From assembly GCA_015060925.1 (NCBI GenBank), contig SUXM01000023.1:1-40853 (forward strand): a stretch of DNA of 40,853 nucleotides, given 5' to 3'. The stretch is from Parabacteroides distasonis (GTDB taxonomy: Bacteria > Bacteroidota > Bacteroidia > Bacteroidales > Tannerellaceae). The position numbers and the translations under genes were made by a program. This document shows positions 1 through 9,826 of the stretch, one piece after another. Under the pieces are notes generated by a model, which ran no database searches, had not been told where the DNA came from, and worked only from the letters and a program-made list of their open reading frames with translations. Numbering within the stretch: position 1 is the first letter of the stretch; every line of letters starts with the position of its first letter.

Positions 1-885
1 TACAATAAATATTGTCCGATAAACAGATACGGAATAAGAACATTGGTTGGTTGTGGAGCTGTAGCGATGGGACAAGCAATGACAGTCTTCCAACATCCGA
101 CTCGTCCTAAAGGATATATAGGATATAGTGTAGAAGACGTTGGAAGTATAATAGTGGATTTTGAAAAAGAACCGGCTTATGATTGGGAAAAGATTCTTTC
201 CGGATCGAACAATTATGATGAGGCGGCTCGTTTCCTCTATCATTGTGCAGTTTCACTTTCAACGAGTTTTGGAAATTTTAGTTCAAGATCATATCTACAT
301 GTTGTATTAGAAGCATTGGTCAATACTTTTTCTTATGTGCCTGATAGTCTTATATATTATGATTCAAATTACAATACATCCAATGAATCATTAACTAAGA
401 TTATTTTAAAAGAACTGAAACAAGGACGTCCAGTCATTTATTATATTGGTTATTCACCATCAAGCGGACATCTGTTTAATATAGATGGATATGATGGGGT
501 GGATGCTTTTCATTTCAACTATGGATGGGGAAGTTTCTCTAATGTATATTACACATTGGATTATGCATTGGATAAATCTAATGTGCGACATAGAGGAAGA
601 GATAGATTGATAGTTGGTTTAGTCCCCGACACTCGTTCTTCCACCGATATTGAATCGGTAGCTCAATCTTTGGAAACCCCGCTTCAGGTGAATGGTTCTT
701 TGTTACGTTTGAAATCCCCAGAAAAGGGTATCTGTCGGGTGTATGACTTATCGGGAGCATTGCTTCAAACTGTTCCGGTAGTGGCTGGCGATAATGAAAT
801 CCTTTTAAAGACCAAAGGGCTCTGCATCCTTTCCATTGACTGCAACGGCAAAGTTGCCTCCCACAAAATCCATGTGAAGGAGTAA
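1..885 (+). CDS. C10 (streptopain-like) cysteine protease, 5' end missing
   Basis: The reading frame is open from the first base, so the start, signal peptide and propeptide lie outside the window. The visible part begins in the catalytic domain. The nucleophile Cys is in the motif VGCGAVAMGQAM (codon 52-54) and the catalytic His is in GHLFNIDGYDG (codon 469-471), followed by FHFNYGWGS, the usual C10 order. Both catalytic residues are present, so it is probably active. The last 65 or so residues (VYDLSGALLQTV, then LLKTKGLCILSIDCNGK, then KIHVKE) look like a type A C-terminal sorting domain of the type IX secretion system, suggesting an exported, possibly surface-attached protease. The family includes SpeB and related secreted proteases of gut and oral Bacteroidales. 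There is no clear terminator before mutS. Family is firm; secretion route is inferred. Confidence 0.85.
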   Translation, partial: YNKYCPINRYGIRTLVGCGAVAMGQAMTVFQHPTRPKGYIGYSVEDVGSIIVDFEKEPAYDWEKILSGSNNYDEAARFLYHCAVSLSTSFGNFSSRSYLHVVLEALVNTFSYVPDSLIYYDSNYNTSNESLTKIILKELKQGRPVIYYIGYSPSSGHLFNIDGYDGVDAFHFNYGWGSFSNVYYTLDYALDKSNVRHRGRDRLIVGLVPDTRSSTDIESVAQSLETPLQVNGSLLRLKSPEKGICRVYDLSGALLQTVPVVAGDNEILLKTKGLCILSIDCNGKVASHKIHVKE

Positions 886-949
886 TAAGAAGGTAAGAAT
901 ATATAAAGCTTTATTTGTCGGGAAAGATAGCAAAATAGGAGTTTCTTTT

Positions 950-957
950 TACCTTTG
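950..957 (+). promoter_or_regulatory. -7 promoter box for mutS
   Basis: TACCTTTG matches the Bacteroidota -7 consensus TAnnTTTG exactly; no good -33 box is visible. It overlaps an in-frame GTG at 957, so transcription would begin after that codon. This favours the GTG at 984 as the mutS start. Confidence 0.55.
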
Positions 958-983
958 TGAGGTTTAAATTAAAAAAGATTATC

Positions 984-3620
984 GTGGCGAAGATAGTAGA
1001 AACTCCTTTGATGAAGCAGTACTTCGACATTAAAGCCAAACATCCGGATGCAATTCTTTTGTTTCGGGTGGGAGACTTTTATGAAATGTATGGTGAAGAT
1101 GCTGTAGTGGGAGCTGAGATATTAGGTATCGTGCAGACAAAGAAGGCGAATGGACCTGGACAAACTGTCGAAATGGCTGGTTTTCCGCATCATGCGTTGG
1201 ATAGTTATTTGCCTAAGTTGGTACGTGCGGGTAAACGTGTGGCTATATGTGACCAATTGGAGGATCCTAAGCTGACCAAGAAGTTGGTGAAACGTGGAGT
1301 AACTGAATTGGTGACACCCGGAGTTTCGATTAATGACAATATTCTGAACCATAAGGAAAATAACTTTCTTGCAGCTATCCATTTTAATAAACAGCTTTGT
1401 GGGATTGCTTTCTTGGATATTTCTACCGGTGAGTTTCTGACGGCAGAGGGAACAGTTGATTATATTGATAAACTGCTGAATAATTTTTCTCCTAAAGAGG
1501 TTTTGATAGAACGTGGAGGACGTAAACAGTTTGAAGAGGCTTTTGGCCCTCGTTTCTTTGTCTTTGAATTGGATGACTGGATATTTACATCGGATGCTGC
1601 CACGGATCGCTTGTTAAAACATTTTGAAACGAAGAATCTAAAAGGGTTTGGAGTACAACATTTAAAATTGGGTATTGTCGCTTCAGGAGCTATTCTTTAT
1701 TATTTAGACCAAACTCAACATACGCATATTTCTCATATCACCTCTCTTTCTCGAATAGAAGAGGATCGTTATGTCCGTTTGGATAAGTTTACAGTACGCA
1801 GCTTGGAATTGGTAGGAACTATGAATGAGGAAGGGACAAGCCTCTTGGATGTGTTGGACAAGACTGTTTCTCCTATGGGATCTCGTATGTTGCGCCGTTG
1901 GATTCTTTTCCCATTGAAGGATGTGAAGCCTATTCAAGAGCGTCAGAATGTGGTGGAATACTTTTTCAAACATCCGGAAATCAAAGAATTGTTGGAAGAT
2001 AGGTTGGAACAGATAGGGGATTTGGAACGTATCATTTCAAAGGTGGCTGTCGGTCGTGTTTCTCCTCGTGAGGTGGTACAGTTGAAGGTTGCCTTGCGCG
2101 CTATCGAACCTGTTAAAGAGGCTTGTATGGAAAGTGATGAGCCTTGTCTTTGCCGGATAGGAGAACAATTGAATGCCTGTATATTAATTCGAGATCGCAT
2201 TGAGAAAGAGATAAATAATGATCCACCCTCTTTGTTGAATAGAGGAGGGGTGATTGCTTCCGGGGTTGACAAAGAGTTGGATGAGTTGCGTGCCATAGCT
2301 TATTCGGGTAAAGATTATCTGTTGAAAGTGCAACAGCGAGAGATTGAGGCTACCGGTATAGCAAGTTTGAAAATAGGTTTCAATAATGTCTTTGGTTACT
2401 ATATAGAGGTTCGTAATACCTATAAGGATAAAGTTCCGGCTGAATGGATACGTAAACAGACGTTAGTCAGTGCCGAACGTTATATAACCGAAGAGTTGAA
2501 AGAATATGAAGAGAAGATTTTAGGGGCAGAAGAGAAGATTCTTTCTTTGGAAACTCGTCTTTTTAATGAGTTGGTACTTTCTCTTTCTGAGTATATTCCG
2601 CCTATCCAGTTGAATGCAAATCTGATCGGTCGTTTGGATTGTTTGCTTTCTTTCGCTAAGGTGGCAGAATCAAACAGATATATTCGTCCGGGTATCAATG
2701 ACTCGCAAATCATTGATATCAAAGCTGGTCGTCATCCAGTGATTGAAAAACAGCTACCGATAGGGGAATCATACATAGCCAATGATGTTTATTTGGATGA
2801 TGAAAAGCAGCAAATCATAGTGATAACCGGTCCTAATATGGCAGGAAAGTCAGCATTGCTTCGTCAGACGGCTTTGATAACCTTGATGGCACAAATTGGT
2901 TGCTTCGTACCTGCCGAATCGGCACATATAGGGATTGTGGATAAAGTATTCACACGTGTAGGAGCTTCCGATAATATTTCATTGGGAGAATCTACCTTTA
3001 TGGTGGAAATGAATGAGGCAGCTGATATTCTAAATAACATGTCTTCCCGTAGTTTGGTGCTTTTTGATGAATTAGGACGTGGAACAAGTACGTATGATGG
3101 TATATCAATAGCTTGGGCCATCGTTGAGTATATCCATGAACATCCTACTGCTCGTGCAAAAACGTTGTTTGCAACCCATTATCATGAATTGAATGAGATG
3201 GAATCTTCCTTTAAGCGAATAAAAAATTATAATGTATCGGTAAAGGAGGTCAATAATAAAGTTATATTCCTGCGCAAATTGGTTCGGGGTGGAAGTGAAC
3301 ATAGTTTTGGTATTCATGTAGCCAAGATGGCAGGAATGCCAAAAAGCATTGTTAAACGTTCTAATGAGATATTGAAACAGTTAGAAACGGAGAACCGTCA
3401 AGAAAGTATTTGTACACAAAAAACGAAAGGAATAAAGAGTAAACCTGTAAAAGGTATTGCCTCTTCGGCGGAAGGATTTCAATTAAACTTTTTCCAATTG
3501 GATGATCCTATCTTAAGTCAGGTACGTGATGAAATAAAAAACTTGGATGTTAACAATCTGACACCGTTAGAGGCTCTGAATAAACTGAATGATATCAAAC
3601 GAATCATAAACGGAAAGTAA
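984..3620 (+). CDS. mutS: DNA mismatch repair protein MutS
   Basis: MutS recognises base mismatches and small loops and recruits MutL to start repair. The protein is 878 aa from the GTG start at 984. The N-terminal mismatch-binding domain has the Phe-x-Glu motif (F32, E34 in [10 protein letters not shown]). The C-terminal ATPase has Walker A GPNMAGKS (616-623) and Walker B/signature DELGRGTST (from 695), then the helix-turn-helix with [13 protein letters not shown]. Length and domain order are normal for MutS1. An upstream in-frame GTG at 957 is possible, but it sits on the -7 promoter box, and family members normally begin near [11 protein letters not shown]. The gene is monocistronic, closed by a strong terminator. 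Confidence 0.97.
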   Translation: MAKIVETPLMKQYFDIKAKHPDAILLFRVGDFYEMYGEDAVVGAEILGIVQTKKANGPGQTVEMAGFPHHALDSYLPKLVRAGKRVAICDQLEDPKLTKKLVKRGVTELVTPGVSINDNILNHKENNFLAAIHFNKQLCGIAFLDISTGEFLTAEGTVDYIDKLLNNFSPKEVLIERGGRKQFEEAFGPRFFVFELDDWIFTSDAATDRLLKHFETKNLKGFGVQHLKLGIVASGAILYYLDQTQHTHISHITSLSRIEEDRYVRLDKFTVRSLELVGTMNEEGTSLLDVLDKTVSPMGSRMLRRWILFPLKDVKPIQERQNVVEYFFKHPEIKELLEDRLEQIGDLERIISKVAVGRVSPREVVQLKVALRAIEPVKEACMESDEPCLCRIGEQLNACILIRDRIEKEINNDPPSLLNRGGVIASGVDKELDELRAIAYSGKDYLLKVQQREIEATGIASLKIGFNNVFGYYIEVRNTYKDKVPAEWIRKQTLVSAERYITEELKEYEEKILGAEEKILSLETRLFNELVLSLSEYIPPIQLNANLIGRLDCLLSFAKVAESNRYIRPGINDSQIIDIKAGRHPVIEKQLPIGESYIANDVYLDDEKQQIIVITGPNMAGKSALLRQTALITLMAQIGCFVPAESAHIGIVDKVFTRVGASDNISLGESTFMVEMNEAADILNNMSSRSLVLFDELGRGTSTYDGISIAWAIVEYIHEHPTARAKTLFATHYHELNEMESSFKRIKNYNVSVKEVNNKVIFLRKLVRGGSEHSFGIHVAKMAGMPKSIVKRSNEILKQLETENRQESICTQKTKGIKSKPVKGIASSAEGFQLNFFQLDDPILSQVRDEIKNLDVNNLTPLEALNKLNDIKRIINGK

Positions 3621-3663
3621 AAAAATCTCCATAAATTCATATTTGAGTTTATGGAGATTTTTT
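3620..3663 (+). terminator. Rho-independent terminator after mutS
   Basis: Arms AATCTCCATAAA (3624-3635) and TTTATGGAGATT (3648-3659) form a perfect 12-bp stem with a 12-nt loop, followed by a T tract. Confidence 0.9.
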
Positions 3664-3788
3664 ATTGTAAATGTTTTAATAAAACTCAAATATAGTTGTG
3701 TTTAACCAAAACAGAAAAACAATTAGAATTAGTAGTTGTTTTTGGCATACAATCTATTATACCATTAATCATTAAAAACAAAAAAGAC

Positions 3789-5228
3789 ATGGAAGATTTA
3801 AACTTTAAAAAAGGAGATGCTAAAACAGCTATTTTTGGTTCAGAAGCAATGTTACAATCTGCTCCTGTAGATAGAATACCGGATGGTCCTACTACACCTG
3901 AGATTGCTTATCAAATGGTAAAAGATGAAACATTTGCACAAACACAACCCCGTTTGAATTTGGCAACGTTTGTTACTACCTACATGGATGATTATGCAAC
4001 TAAACTTATGAATGAAGCTATCAGTATCAACTATATTGATGAGACTGAATATCCGCGTATTGCTGTTATGAATGCGAAATGTATCAATATTATCGCTAAT
4101 CTATGGAATACTCCGGAAAAAAATAAATGGAAAACAGGAGCTTTAGCTATCGGTTCTTCGGAAGCTTGTATGTTAGGTGGGGTAGCAGCCTGGTTACGTT
4201 GGCGTGAAAAGAGATTGGCTGCAGGTAAATCAATTGATAAACCGAACTTTGTCATTTCTGCAGGTTATCAAGTTGTATGGGAAAAATTCGCCCAACTTTG
4301 GCAGGTTGAAATGCGTCAGGTTCCTCTGACATTGGATAAGACAACATTGGATCCGGAAGCGGCTTTAAAAATGTGTGATGAGAATACTATTTGTATTGTT
4401 CCTATTTTAGGTGTAACATGGACTGGTTTAAATGATGATGTAGAGGCTTTGGATAAAGCTCTTGACTCATATAATAATAAAACCGGGTATAATATTCCGA
4501 TTCATGTGGATGCTGCCTCAGGAGGTTTTATTCTTCCTTTCTTGAAACCGGAACATAAATGGGATTTCCGTTTGAAATGGGTACTTTCAATCAGTACATC
4601 CGGACATAAATTTGGATTGGTTTACCCGGGTTTAGGTTGGGTAGTGTGGAAAGATCATACTTATTTACCTAAATCCATGTCATTTAGTGTCAATTATTTG
4701 GGCGCAAATATTACACAAGTCGGATTAAATTTTTCTCGTCCGGCTGCTCAAATACTGGGTCAATACTATCAATTCATTCGTTTAGGATTCCAAGGGTATA
4801 AAGAAATTCAAAAAAATTGCATGGAGATTACGCAATATCTGCATCGTGAGATTGGAAAAATGGATCCGTTTACCAATTATAGTAAAGAGGTTGTGAATCC
4901 ATTGTTTATTTGGTATCTGAAACCGGAATATGCGAAAAAAGCTAAATGGACCTTATATGATTTGCAGGATAAATTAAAACAGAATGGTTGGATGGTTCCG
5001 GCTTATACACTGCCAAACAATATTCAAGAATATGTGGTGATGCGTATAGTTGTTCGTCAAGGATTTAGTCGTGATATGGCAGATATGCTATTGAATGATA
5101 TTAAAGGATTTATTTCAGAACTTGAAAAATTGGAATATCCAACACCTACTCGTATAGCTCAAGAAAAGAATATGGAAATAAAGGGTTCTGTTTTTACACA
5201 TACCGGAGTTCCTCATAAAAAAAGATAA
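3789..5228 (+). CDS. gadB: Glutamate decarboxylase GadB
   Basis: A PLP-dependent enzyme that converts L-glutamate plus a proton to GABA and CO2, consuming cytoplasmic protons during acid stress. It has 479 aa from ATG 3789, close to the usual length. Lys274 in STSGHKFGL is the Schiff-base lysine, matching the SGHKFGL signature of bacterial Gad. The substrate and cofactor region HVDAASGGF is intact. The C-terminus carries FTHTGVPHKK; a C-terminal His-Thr is known in E. coli GadB to gate the active site with pH, so similar pH control is plausible. The frame is open upstream to 3696, but the longer N-terminus is low-complexity and not family-like. gadC follows after 4 nt. Confidence 0.96.
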   Translation: MEDLNFKKGDAKTAIFGSEAMLQSAPVDRIPDGPTTPEIAYQMVKDETFAQTQPRLNLATFVTTYMDDYATKLMNEAISINYIDETEYPRIAVMNAKCINIIANLWNTPEKNKWKTGALAIGSSEACMLGGVAAWLRWREKRLAAGKSIDKPNFVISAGYQVVWEKFAQLWQVEMRQVPLTLDKTTLDPEAALKMCDENTICIVPILGVTWTGLNDDVEALDKALDSYNNKTGYNIPIHVDAASGGFILPFLKPEHKWDFRLKWVLSISTSGHKFGLVYPGLGWVVWKDHTYLPKSMSFSVNYLGANITQVGLNFSRPAAQILGQYYQFIRLGFQGYKEIQKNCMEITQYLHREIGKMDPFTNYSKEVVNPLFIWYLKPEYAKKAKWTLYDLQDKLKQNGWMVPAYTLPNNIQEYVVMRIVVRQGFSRDMADMLLNDIKGFISELEKLEYPTPTRIAQEKNMEIKGSVFTHTGVPHKKR

Positions 5229-5232
5229 TTTT

Positions 5233-6699
5233 ATGGAGAAAAATATGAGTAAGACTGTAAAACTTGGAGTGTTTACTCTTGCAATAATGAATGTGACAGC
5301 CGTTGTTTCACTTCGTGGTTTACCTTCAGAAGCTGTCTATGGATTGAGTTCGGCTTTTTATTATCTATTTGCAGCCATTGTGTTTTTAATTCCAACCTCT
5401 TTAGTAGCAGCCGAATTGGCTGCTATGTTTCAAGATAAACAGGGAGGTGTATTCCGTTGGGTAGGAGAGGCATTTGGTAAAAAATGGGGCTTTTTGGCTA
5501 TATGGTTACAATGGATTGAAAGTACGATTTGGTATCCGACAGTATTGACATTTGGTGCTGTATCCATTGCTTTTATAGGAATGAATGACGCACATGATAT
5601 GATATTAGCTTCTAATAAGTATTATACTTTATTAGTTGTTTTGATTATTTATTGGTTGGCTACATTTATATCCTTAAAAGGATTAGGTTGGGTAGGAAAG
5701 GTGGCTAAGATTGGAGGTCTGGTCGGAACGATTATTCCTGCATCCCTACTGATAATTTTAGGTATAGCTTATTTAGTTATGGGTGGTCATTCAAACTTGG
5801 ATTTTCATGGTAATTTCTTTCCTGATTTTTCAAAATTTGATAATTTAGTTTTAGCAGCCAGTATATTCTTGTTTTATGCAGGTATGGAGATGGGAGGTAT
5901 TCATGTAAAAGAGGTGGAGAATCCTTCTATTAATTACCCGAAGGCAGTTTTTATTGGTGCATTGATTACTGTTTTGATATTTGTGTTAGGTACATTTTCT
6001 TTGGGAATAATCATACCGGAGAAGGATATTAATTTGACACAAAGTTTGTTGGTAGGTTTTGATAATTATTTCAAGTTTATTCATGCTTCTTGGTTATCAC
6101 CTGTTATAGCAATTGCATTAGCTTTTGGTGTGTTAGCCGGAGTATTAACATGGGTGGCAGGTCCTTCAAAGGGGCTTTTTGCTGTAGGTAAAGCCGGTTA
6201 TTTACCTCCTTTTTTCCAAAAAACGAATAAGATAGGAGTACAGAAAAATATTCTATTAATACAGGGTATTATAGTTACCTTTTTAAGTTTGTTGTTTGTG
6301 GTAATGCCTTCTGTACAAAGTTTTTATCAAATTTTGTCTCAATTAACTGTAGTACTTTATTTAATCATGTATATGCAAATGTTTGCAGGGGCTATTGTAT
6401 TACGTTATAAAATGAAAAAAGCAGGTCGTCCGTTTCGTATAGGAAAAGCAGGCAATGGTTTAATGTGGTTTATTGGGGGGCTTGGTTTTTTGGGTTCTTT
6501 ATTAGCTTTTATCCTAAGTTTTATACCTCCCAGTCAAATATCCATAGGAAATAGTATAGTTTGGTATTCGGTATTGATCATTGGTGTTATTGTAATGGTG
6601 GCTATACCATTTATTATCTATGCCTTAAGGAAACCCTCTTGGATAGATAAAAATGCTCAGTTTGAACCATTTCATTGGGAAGATGATAAATCATATTAA
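5233..6699 (+). CDS. gadC: Glutamate/GABA antiporter GadC
   Basis: An inner-membrane APC-superfamily exchanger that imports glutamate and exports the GABA made by GadB, completing the acid-resistance cycle. The 488-aa protein has about 12 hydrophobic segments and starts KTVKLGVFTLAIMNVTAVVS, typical of the family. The C-terminal tail after the last membrane segment (RKPSWIDKNAQFEPFHWEDD) is shorter than the pH-gating plug of E. coli GadC, so gating may differ. The start ATG 5233 lies 4 nt after the gadB stop; an internal ATG at codon 5 is also possible. Both genes use AT-rich codons compared with mutS. A terminator ends the operon. Confidence 0.94.
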   Translation: MEKNMSKTVKLGVFTLAIMNVTAVVSLRGLPSEAVYGLSSAFYYLFAAIVFLIPTSLVAAELAAMFQDKQGGVFRWVGEAFGKKWGFLAIWLQWIESTIWYPTVLTFGAVSIAFIGMNDAHDMILASNKYYTLLVVLIIYWLATFISLKGLGWVGKVAKIGGLVGTIIPASLLIILGIAYLVMGGHSNLDFHGNFFPDFSKFDNLVLAASIFLFYAGMEMGGIHVKEVENPSINYPKAVFIGALITVLIFVLGTFSLGIIIPEKDINLTQSLLVGFDNYFKFIHASWLSPVIAIALAFGVLAGVLTWVAGPSKGLFAVGKAGYLPPFFQKTNKIGVQKNILLIQGIIVTFLSLLFVVMPSVQSFYQILSQLTVVLYLIMYMQMFAGAIVLRYKMKKAGRPFRIGKAGNGLMWFIGGLGFLGSLLAFILSFIPPSQISIGNSIVWYSVLIIGVIVMVAIPFIIYALRKPSWIDKNAQFEPFHWEDDKSY

Positions 6700-6704
6700 A
6701 ATGA

Positions 6705-6743
6705 AGAACAAGAGGTGAATTTATTTCATCTCTTGTTTTTTTG
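6705..6743 (+). terminator. Terminator after gadBC
   Basis: AACAAGAGGTGAA (6707-6719) pairs with TTCATCTCTTGTT (6725-6737) with one G-U pair, then a T run. It lies between convergent genes. Confidence 0.88.
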
Positions 6744-6751
6744 TTTTAAAA

Positions 6752-7669
6752 TTACCATTTATAAGATTTGGTTTGATAAAGTAGAATCTTGTATCCATCG
6801 AATAGAAAATCGTATAAATATTTTCTACCTTTTTTCCATTCTGTATGTGCAGGGATTAGAAATTTGTATCTTTTATCATTAATGATGAAAATAATTTCTA
6901 TATCTCCATCTGTTTTTATACGTGAAGTAGGTATTACCATTAGTTTATAAGATTCTTTTGTATCCTTTTTTAATGGATATAAAGAATTTATATTTAAACG
7001 AGTAGAAGCATTTGTTCCAACATATTTGTTGATTTCTCCTGTTTGAATATTTAATGTACCTTTGAAACTTAAAGCCGATCCTCCGGATTTATTTCCTACT
7101 TGGATTGCTTTAAGATGATAATAATGACTTTTTGTTCCGGGTGTAAGACGAACTTGTATATCTAATAAGGTGAGTGAATGTTTCATGTTAAGAAGTGCTA
7201 TGGGAGAATATTTGTTTATTTTTCGTTGTCCATGTACATTTGTCCCATACATATAGTCTTTTGTTTGAGAAGCATCAGATGAGATGTAAATAGGTATATT
7301 ATGTGGATCTATGTTACTTAATGGTTGATAAGGAGAATATGCATAGATGTTAATAGCTTCTTTATATAAATAAATCTCAGGATATTTGTTCCATATAAAT
7401 TCGTTTTCTATAAGTTCTGCTTTGGCACAAATATTCTTATTATTCATATATCCTGAATAAATATTATTGGTATTTTCTTTGGTTATAAATAACCCCATCA
7501 TTGTTTCTTTTGGAAACATCTCGGTATTCCATATTTGAGTTTTAAGTATAAGTGGTTGTTTTTCAAAATTAAAATTTACAAGAGATTGTTGTATATGATT
7601 ATTTGTACAACTGACAGTACAATAAATAGATAGAATTAATAATATCATCTTTTTCATTTGTTGTTTCAT
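6752..7669 (-). CDS. Fimbrillin-like (Mfa-like) lipoprotein
   Basis: A 305-aa predicted lipoprotein: basic start, hydrophobic stretch and lipobox TVSC (Cys21, or Cys17 if the second Met is used). The body resembles the fimbrillin-A/Mfa-like fold of Bacteroidales: IALLNMKHSLTLLDIQVR in the middle matches the family's conserved 'hK/HalskL-V' strand, and WKKGRKYLYDFLFDG near the end matches its closing strand. Such proteins form or anchor surface fimbriae. It stands alone, with no Mfa2 anchor or tip genes beside it, converging on gadC and downstream of ychF on the same strand. AT-rich relative to the housekeeping genes, which hints at an accessory gene. The family call is by pattern; polymerising role is unknown. 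Confidence 0.6.
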   Translation of the reverse strand: MKQQMKKMILLILSIYCTVSCTNNHIQQSLVNFNFEKQPLILKTQIWNTEMFPKETMMGLFITKENTNNIYSGYMNNKNICAKAELIENEFIWNKYPEIYLYKEAINIYAYSPYQPLSNIDPHNIPIYISSDASQTKDYMYGTNVHGQRKINKYSPIALLNMKHSLTLLDIQVRLTPGTKSHYYHLKAIQVGNKSGGSALSFKGTLNIQTGEINKYVGTNASTRLNINSLYPLKKDTKESYKLMVIPTSRIKTDGDIEIIFIINDKRYKFLIPAHTEWKKGRKYLYDFLFDGYKILLYQTKSYKW

Positions 7670-7798
7670 TCTTTGTATAGGTTAATTCTATTATTAAAAT
7701 GGATATTTATAACTATTAAAGGCTTTGATTTGTTTTTATAAATATGAATTTTATTGATAGAAATTATATATTTATCAATGAAAAGATAGTTTAAGATT

Positions 7799-7835
7799 AT
7801 AAAAAAAGCAGAGTTTTTGAGGCTCTGCTTTTTTA
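7799..7835 (-). terminator. Terminator after ychF
   Basis: AAAAAAAGCAGAG (7801-7813) and CTCTGCTTTTTT (7823-7834) form a hairpin with A/T tracts on both sides, placed just past the ychF stop on the minus strand. Confidence 0.88.
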
Positions 7836-7854
7836 TATGAGTATGATATTCTTT

Positions 7855-8958
7855 TTATACATTGAAACGGAAATGCATGATATCACCATCTTGGACGATA
7901 TATTCTTTTCCTTCTACATTCATCTTTCCTGCTTCTTTTACGGCAGCTTCTGAACCATAAGAAATATAATCTTCATATTTAATAACTTCAGCGCGTATAA
8001 ATCCTTTCTCGAAATCGGTATGGATTACACCGGCACATTGAGGAGCTTTCCAGCCTTTATGGAAAGTCCAAGCACGTACTTCATCTGGACCGGCAGTTAA
8101 GAATGTTTGCAGATTTAATAGTTTATAAGCTGACTTAATCAAACGGCTTACACCTGATTCTTCCAATCCGATTTCTCCTAAGAACATTTGTCGTTCTTCG
8201 TATGTATCAAATTCTGCAATTTCACTTTCAATCTTAGCTGCAACAATTAGAATTTCTGCTCCTTCGTCTTTTACAGCTTCACGAACAGCATCTACATATT
8301 TATTCCCCTTTACAGCACTGGCTTCATCTACGTTACAAACATACATAACCGGTTTATCTGTTAACAAGAACAAATCATGAGCTATTTTTTGTTCATCTTT
8401 TGTTTCAAATGTTACAGTACGAGCACTTTTTCCTTGTTCTAATGCCTCTTTATATTTGCAAAGTACATCATAAGCTATTTTAGCTTGCTTGTCACCTCCT
8501 GTCTGAGCCTGTTTTTGAACTTTAGCAATACGGCTATCGATAGTTTCTAAGTCTTTGATCTGGAGTTCAGCATCAATAATCTCTTTATCACGAACCGGAT
8601 CTACCCGACCATCAACATGCACAATATTATCATCATCAAAACAACGTAAAACGTGAAGAATAGCATCTGTTTCACGGATATTAGCCAAGAATTTATTTCC
8701 TAAACCTTCTCCTTTACTGGCTCCTTTTACAAGACCAGCAATATCTACGATTTCAACAGTAGTTGGGATTACACGTTGAGGATGTTCAATCTCTGCTAAT
8801 TTATTTAGACGTTCGTCAGGAACAGTAATTACACCTACATTCGGTTCAATGGTACAGAACGGAAAGTTTGCCGATTGTGCTTTTGCATTCGACAAGCAAT
8901 TGAAAAGAGTAGACTTTCCCACATTAGGAAGTCCTACGATACCACATTGTAAAGCCAT
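7855..8958 (-). CDS. ychF: Redox-regulated ATPase YchF (Obg-family P-loop protein)
   Basis: YchF is a universally conserved Obg-family P-loop NTPase that binds ribosomes, prefers ATP, and is linked to oxidative-stress and translation control. The 367-aa protein is full length. The P-loop GLPNVGKST is at residues 9-17 and the G3 motif DIAGLVKGASKGEG follows. The G4 position reads CNVDE instead of NKxD, the family's known change that relaxes guanine specificity. The C-terminal TGS domain is present (RAWTFHKGWKAPQCAGVIH to HFRFNV). It has its own -7 box and terminator, so it is probably monocistronic. Confidence 0.96.
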   Translation of the reverse strand: MALQCGIVGLPNVGKSTLFNCLSNAKAQSANFPFCTIEPNVGVITVPDERLNKLAEIEHPQRVIPTTVEIVDIAGLVKGASKGEGLGNKFLANIRETDAILHVLRCFDDDNIVHVDGRVDPVRDKEIIDAELQIKDLETIDSRIAKVQKQAQTGGDKQAKIAYDVLCKYKEALEQGKSARTVTFETKDEQKIAHDLFLLTDKPVMYVCNVDEASAVKGNKYVDAVREAVKDEGAEILIVAAKIESEIAEFDTYEERQMFLGEIGLEESGVSRLIKSAYKLLNLQTFLTAGPDEVRAWTFHKGWKAPQCAGVIHTDFEKGFIRAEVIKYEDYISYGSEAAVKEAGKMNVEGKEYIVQDGDIMHFRFNV

Positions 8959-8983
8959 AATCTATAGTTTTCTTTTAAAGGTG

Positions 8984-8991
8984 CAAAGATA
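8984..8991 (-). promoter_or_regulatory. -7 promoter box for ychF
   Basis: The minus strand reads TATCTTTG, an exact TAnnTTTG match, about 25 nt upstream of the ychF ATG. Confidence 0.6.
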
Positions 8992-9085
8992 ATGATTTTA
9001 GGTTAAATTTATCCGTTTAGAAAATGACAATTGTATAATAGGATATCAGATTCCTTTTTGAAGATATTTTTATTCTGATTAAAGA

Positions 9086-9116
9086 TTGATTATTTCTATT
9101 TGTACTCCTATTTTTG
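9086..9116 (+). promoter_or_regulatory. Promoter of the 9146-12251 operon
   Basis: TATTTTTG (9109-9116) matches TAnnTTTG exactly. A TTG at 9086-9088, 20 nt upstream, is a plausible -33 box. The first ATG is 30 nt downstream. Confidence 0.6.
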
Positions 9117-9145
9117 TATAGTTAATAATTAAAGTAAAAGAAAAA

Positions 9146-9802
9146 ATGAAACGATTGGTAGTTTTTAGTATTGGTTTTATTCTTTTGAATATCGGAGTTA
9201 AAGCACAAACATTAGAAAAAATGTTATGGTTCAACGAACCTGAGCAATGGGAGATTAAAAACAATTCTTTATCAATGTTTGTCACTCCTCAAAGTGATTA
9301 TTGGCGTATTTCCCATTATGGATTTACGGTTGACGATGCCCCTTTCTATTATGCAACTTATGGAGGAGAATTTGAAGCAAAAGTGAAGATTACAGGAGCA
9401 TACAAGGCTCGTTTTGACCAAGCAGGATTAATGATTCGTATAGATGAAGAGAACTACATAAAGGCAGGTATAGAGTATGTAGATGGTAAATATAATTTAA
9501 GTACGGTTGTTACTCATAAAACAAGTGATTGGAGTGTCATCTCGTTAGATAAACCGATTCCTTATATTTGGATAAAAGCAGTTAGACGATTGGATGCCAT
9601 TGAAATTTTTTACTCTTTTGATGACCAAACGTATGTAATGATGCGAAATGCTTGGATGCAGGATAATACTCCGGTACAAATAGGAATGATGGCTGCTTGT
9701 CCTGACGGAGATGGTTTTAACGTTTCATTTGAACAGTTTAAAGTCAAACATTTGCCGGATAAAAGACGCTTGGAGTGGTTAAAAAAGGAACAAGCGAAGT
9801 AG
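9146..9802 (+). CDS. Secreted DUF1349 (concanavalin-like) protein
   Basis: A 218-aa protein with an N-terminal signal peptide (residues 1 to about 21, ending VKAQ) and a single DUF1349-type beta-sandwich domain. Family marks include WFNEPEQWEI near the start, the central GGEFEAKVKITG and QAGLMIRIDEENYIKAGIE strands, and GMMAACPDGDGFNVSFEQFKV at the end. DUF1349 proteins have a lectin/glucanase-like fold and are often annotated as regulators or carbohydrate-binding proteins; a precise function is not known. It is the first gene of a three-gene operon with a patatin (24 nt gap) and a DUF1080-PHP lipoprotein, two of whose products look exported. A carbohydrate-related role is inference. Confidence 0.8.
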   Translation: MKRLVVFSIGFILLNIGVKAQTLEKMLWFNEPEQWEIKNNSLSMFVTPQSDYWRISHYGFTVDDAPFYYATYGGEFEAKVKITGAYKARFDQAGLMIRIDEENYIKAGIEYVDGKYNLSTVVTHKTSDWSVISLDKPIPYIWIKAVRRLDAIEIFYSFDDQTYVMMRNAWMQDNTPVQIGMMAACPDGDGFNVSFEQFKVKHLPDKRRLEWLKKEQAK

Positions 9803-9826
9803 AAAATGAAAAATCTTTAATAAGAT

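Noticed and set aside
2223-2256. Hairpin-like CCACCCTC/GGAGGGGTG inside mutS, suggestive of an inserted repeat
   Set aside because: The encoded segment [15 protein letters not shown] fits the normal MutS alignment position before ELDELR, so it is coding sequence and not an insertion.
2936-2944. DnaA-box-like TGTGGATAA
   Set aside because: A single 9-bp match within mutS coding sequence, no cluster nearby; expected by chance.
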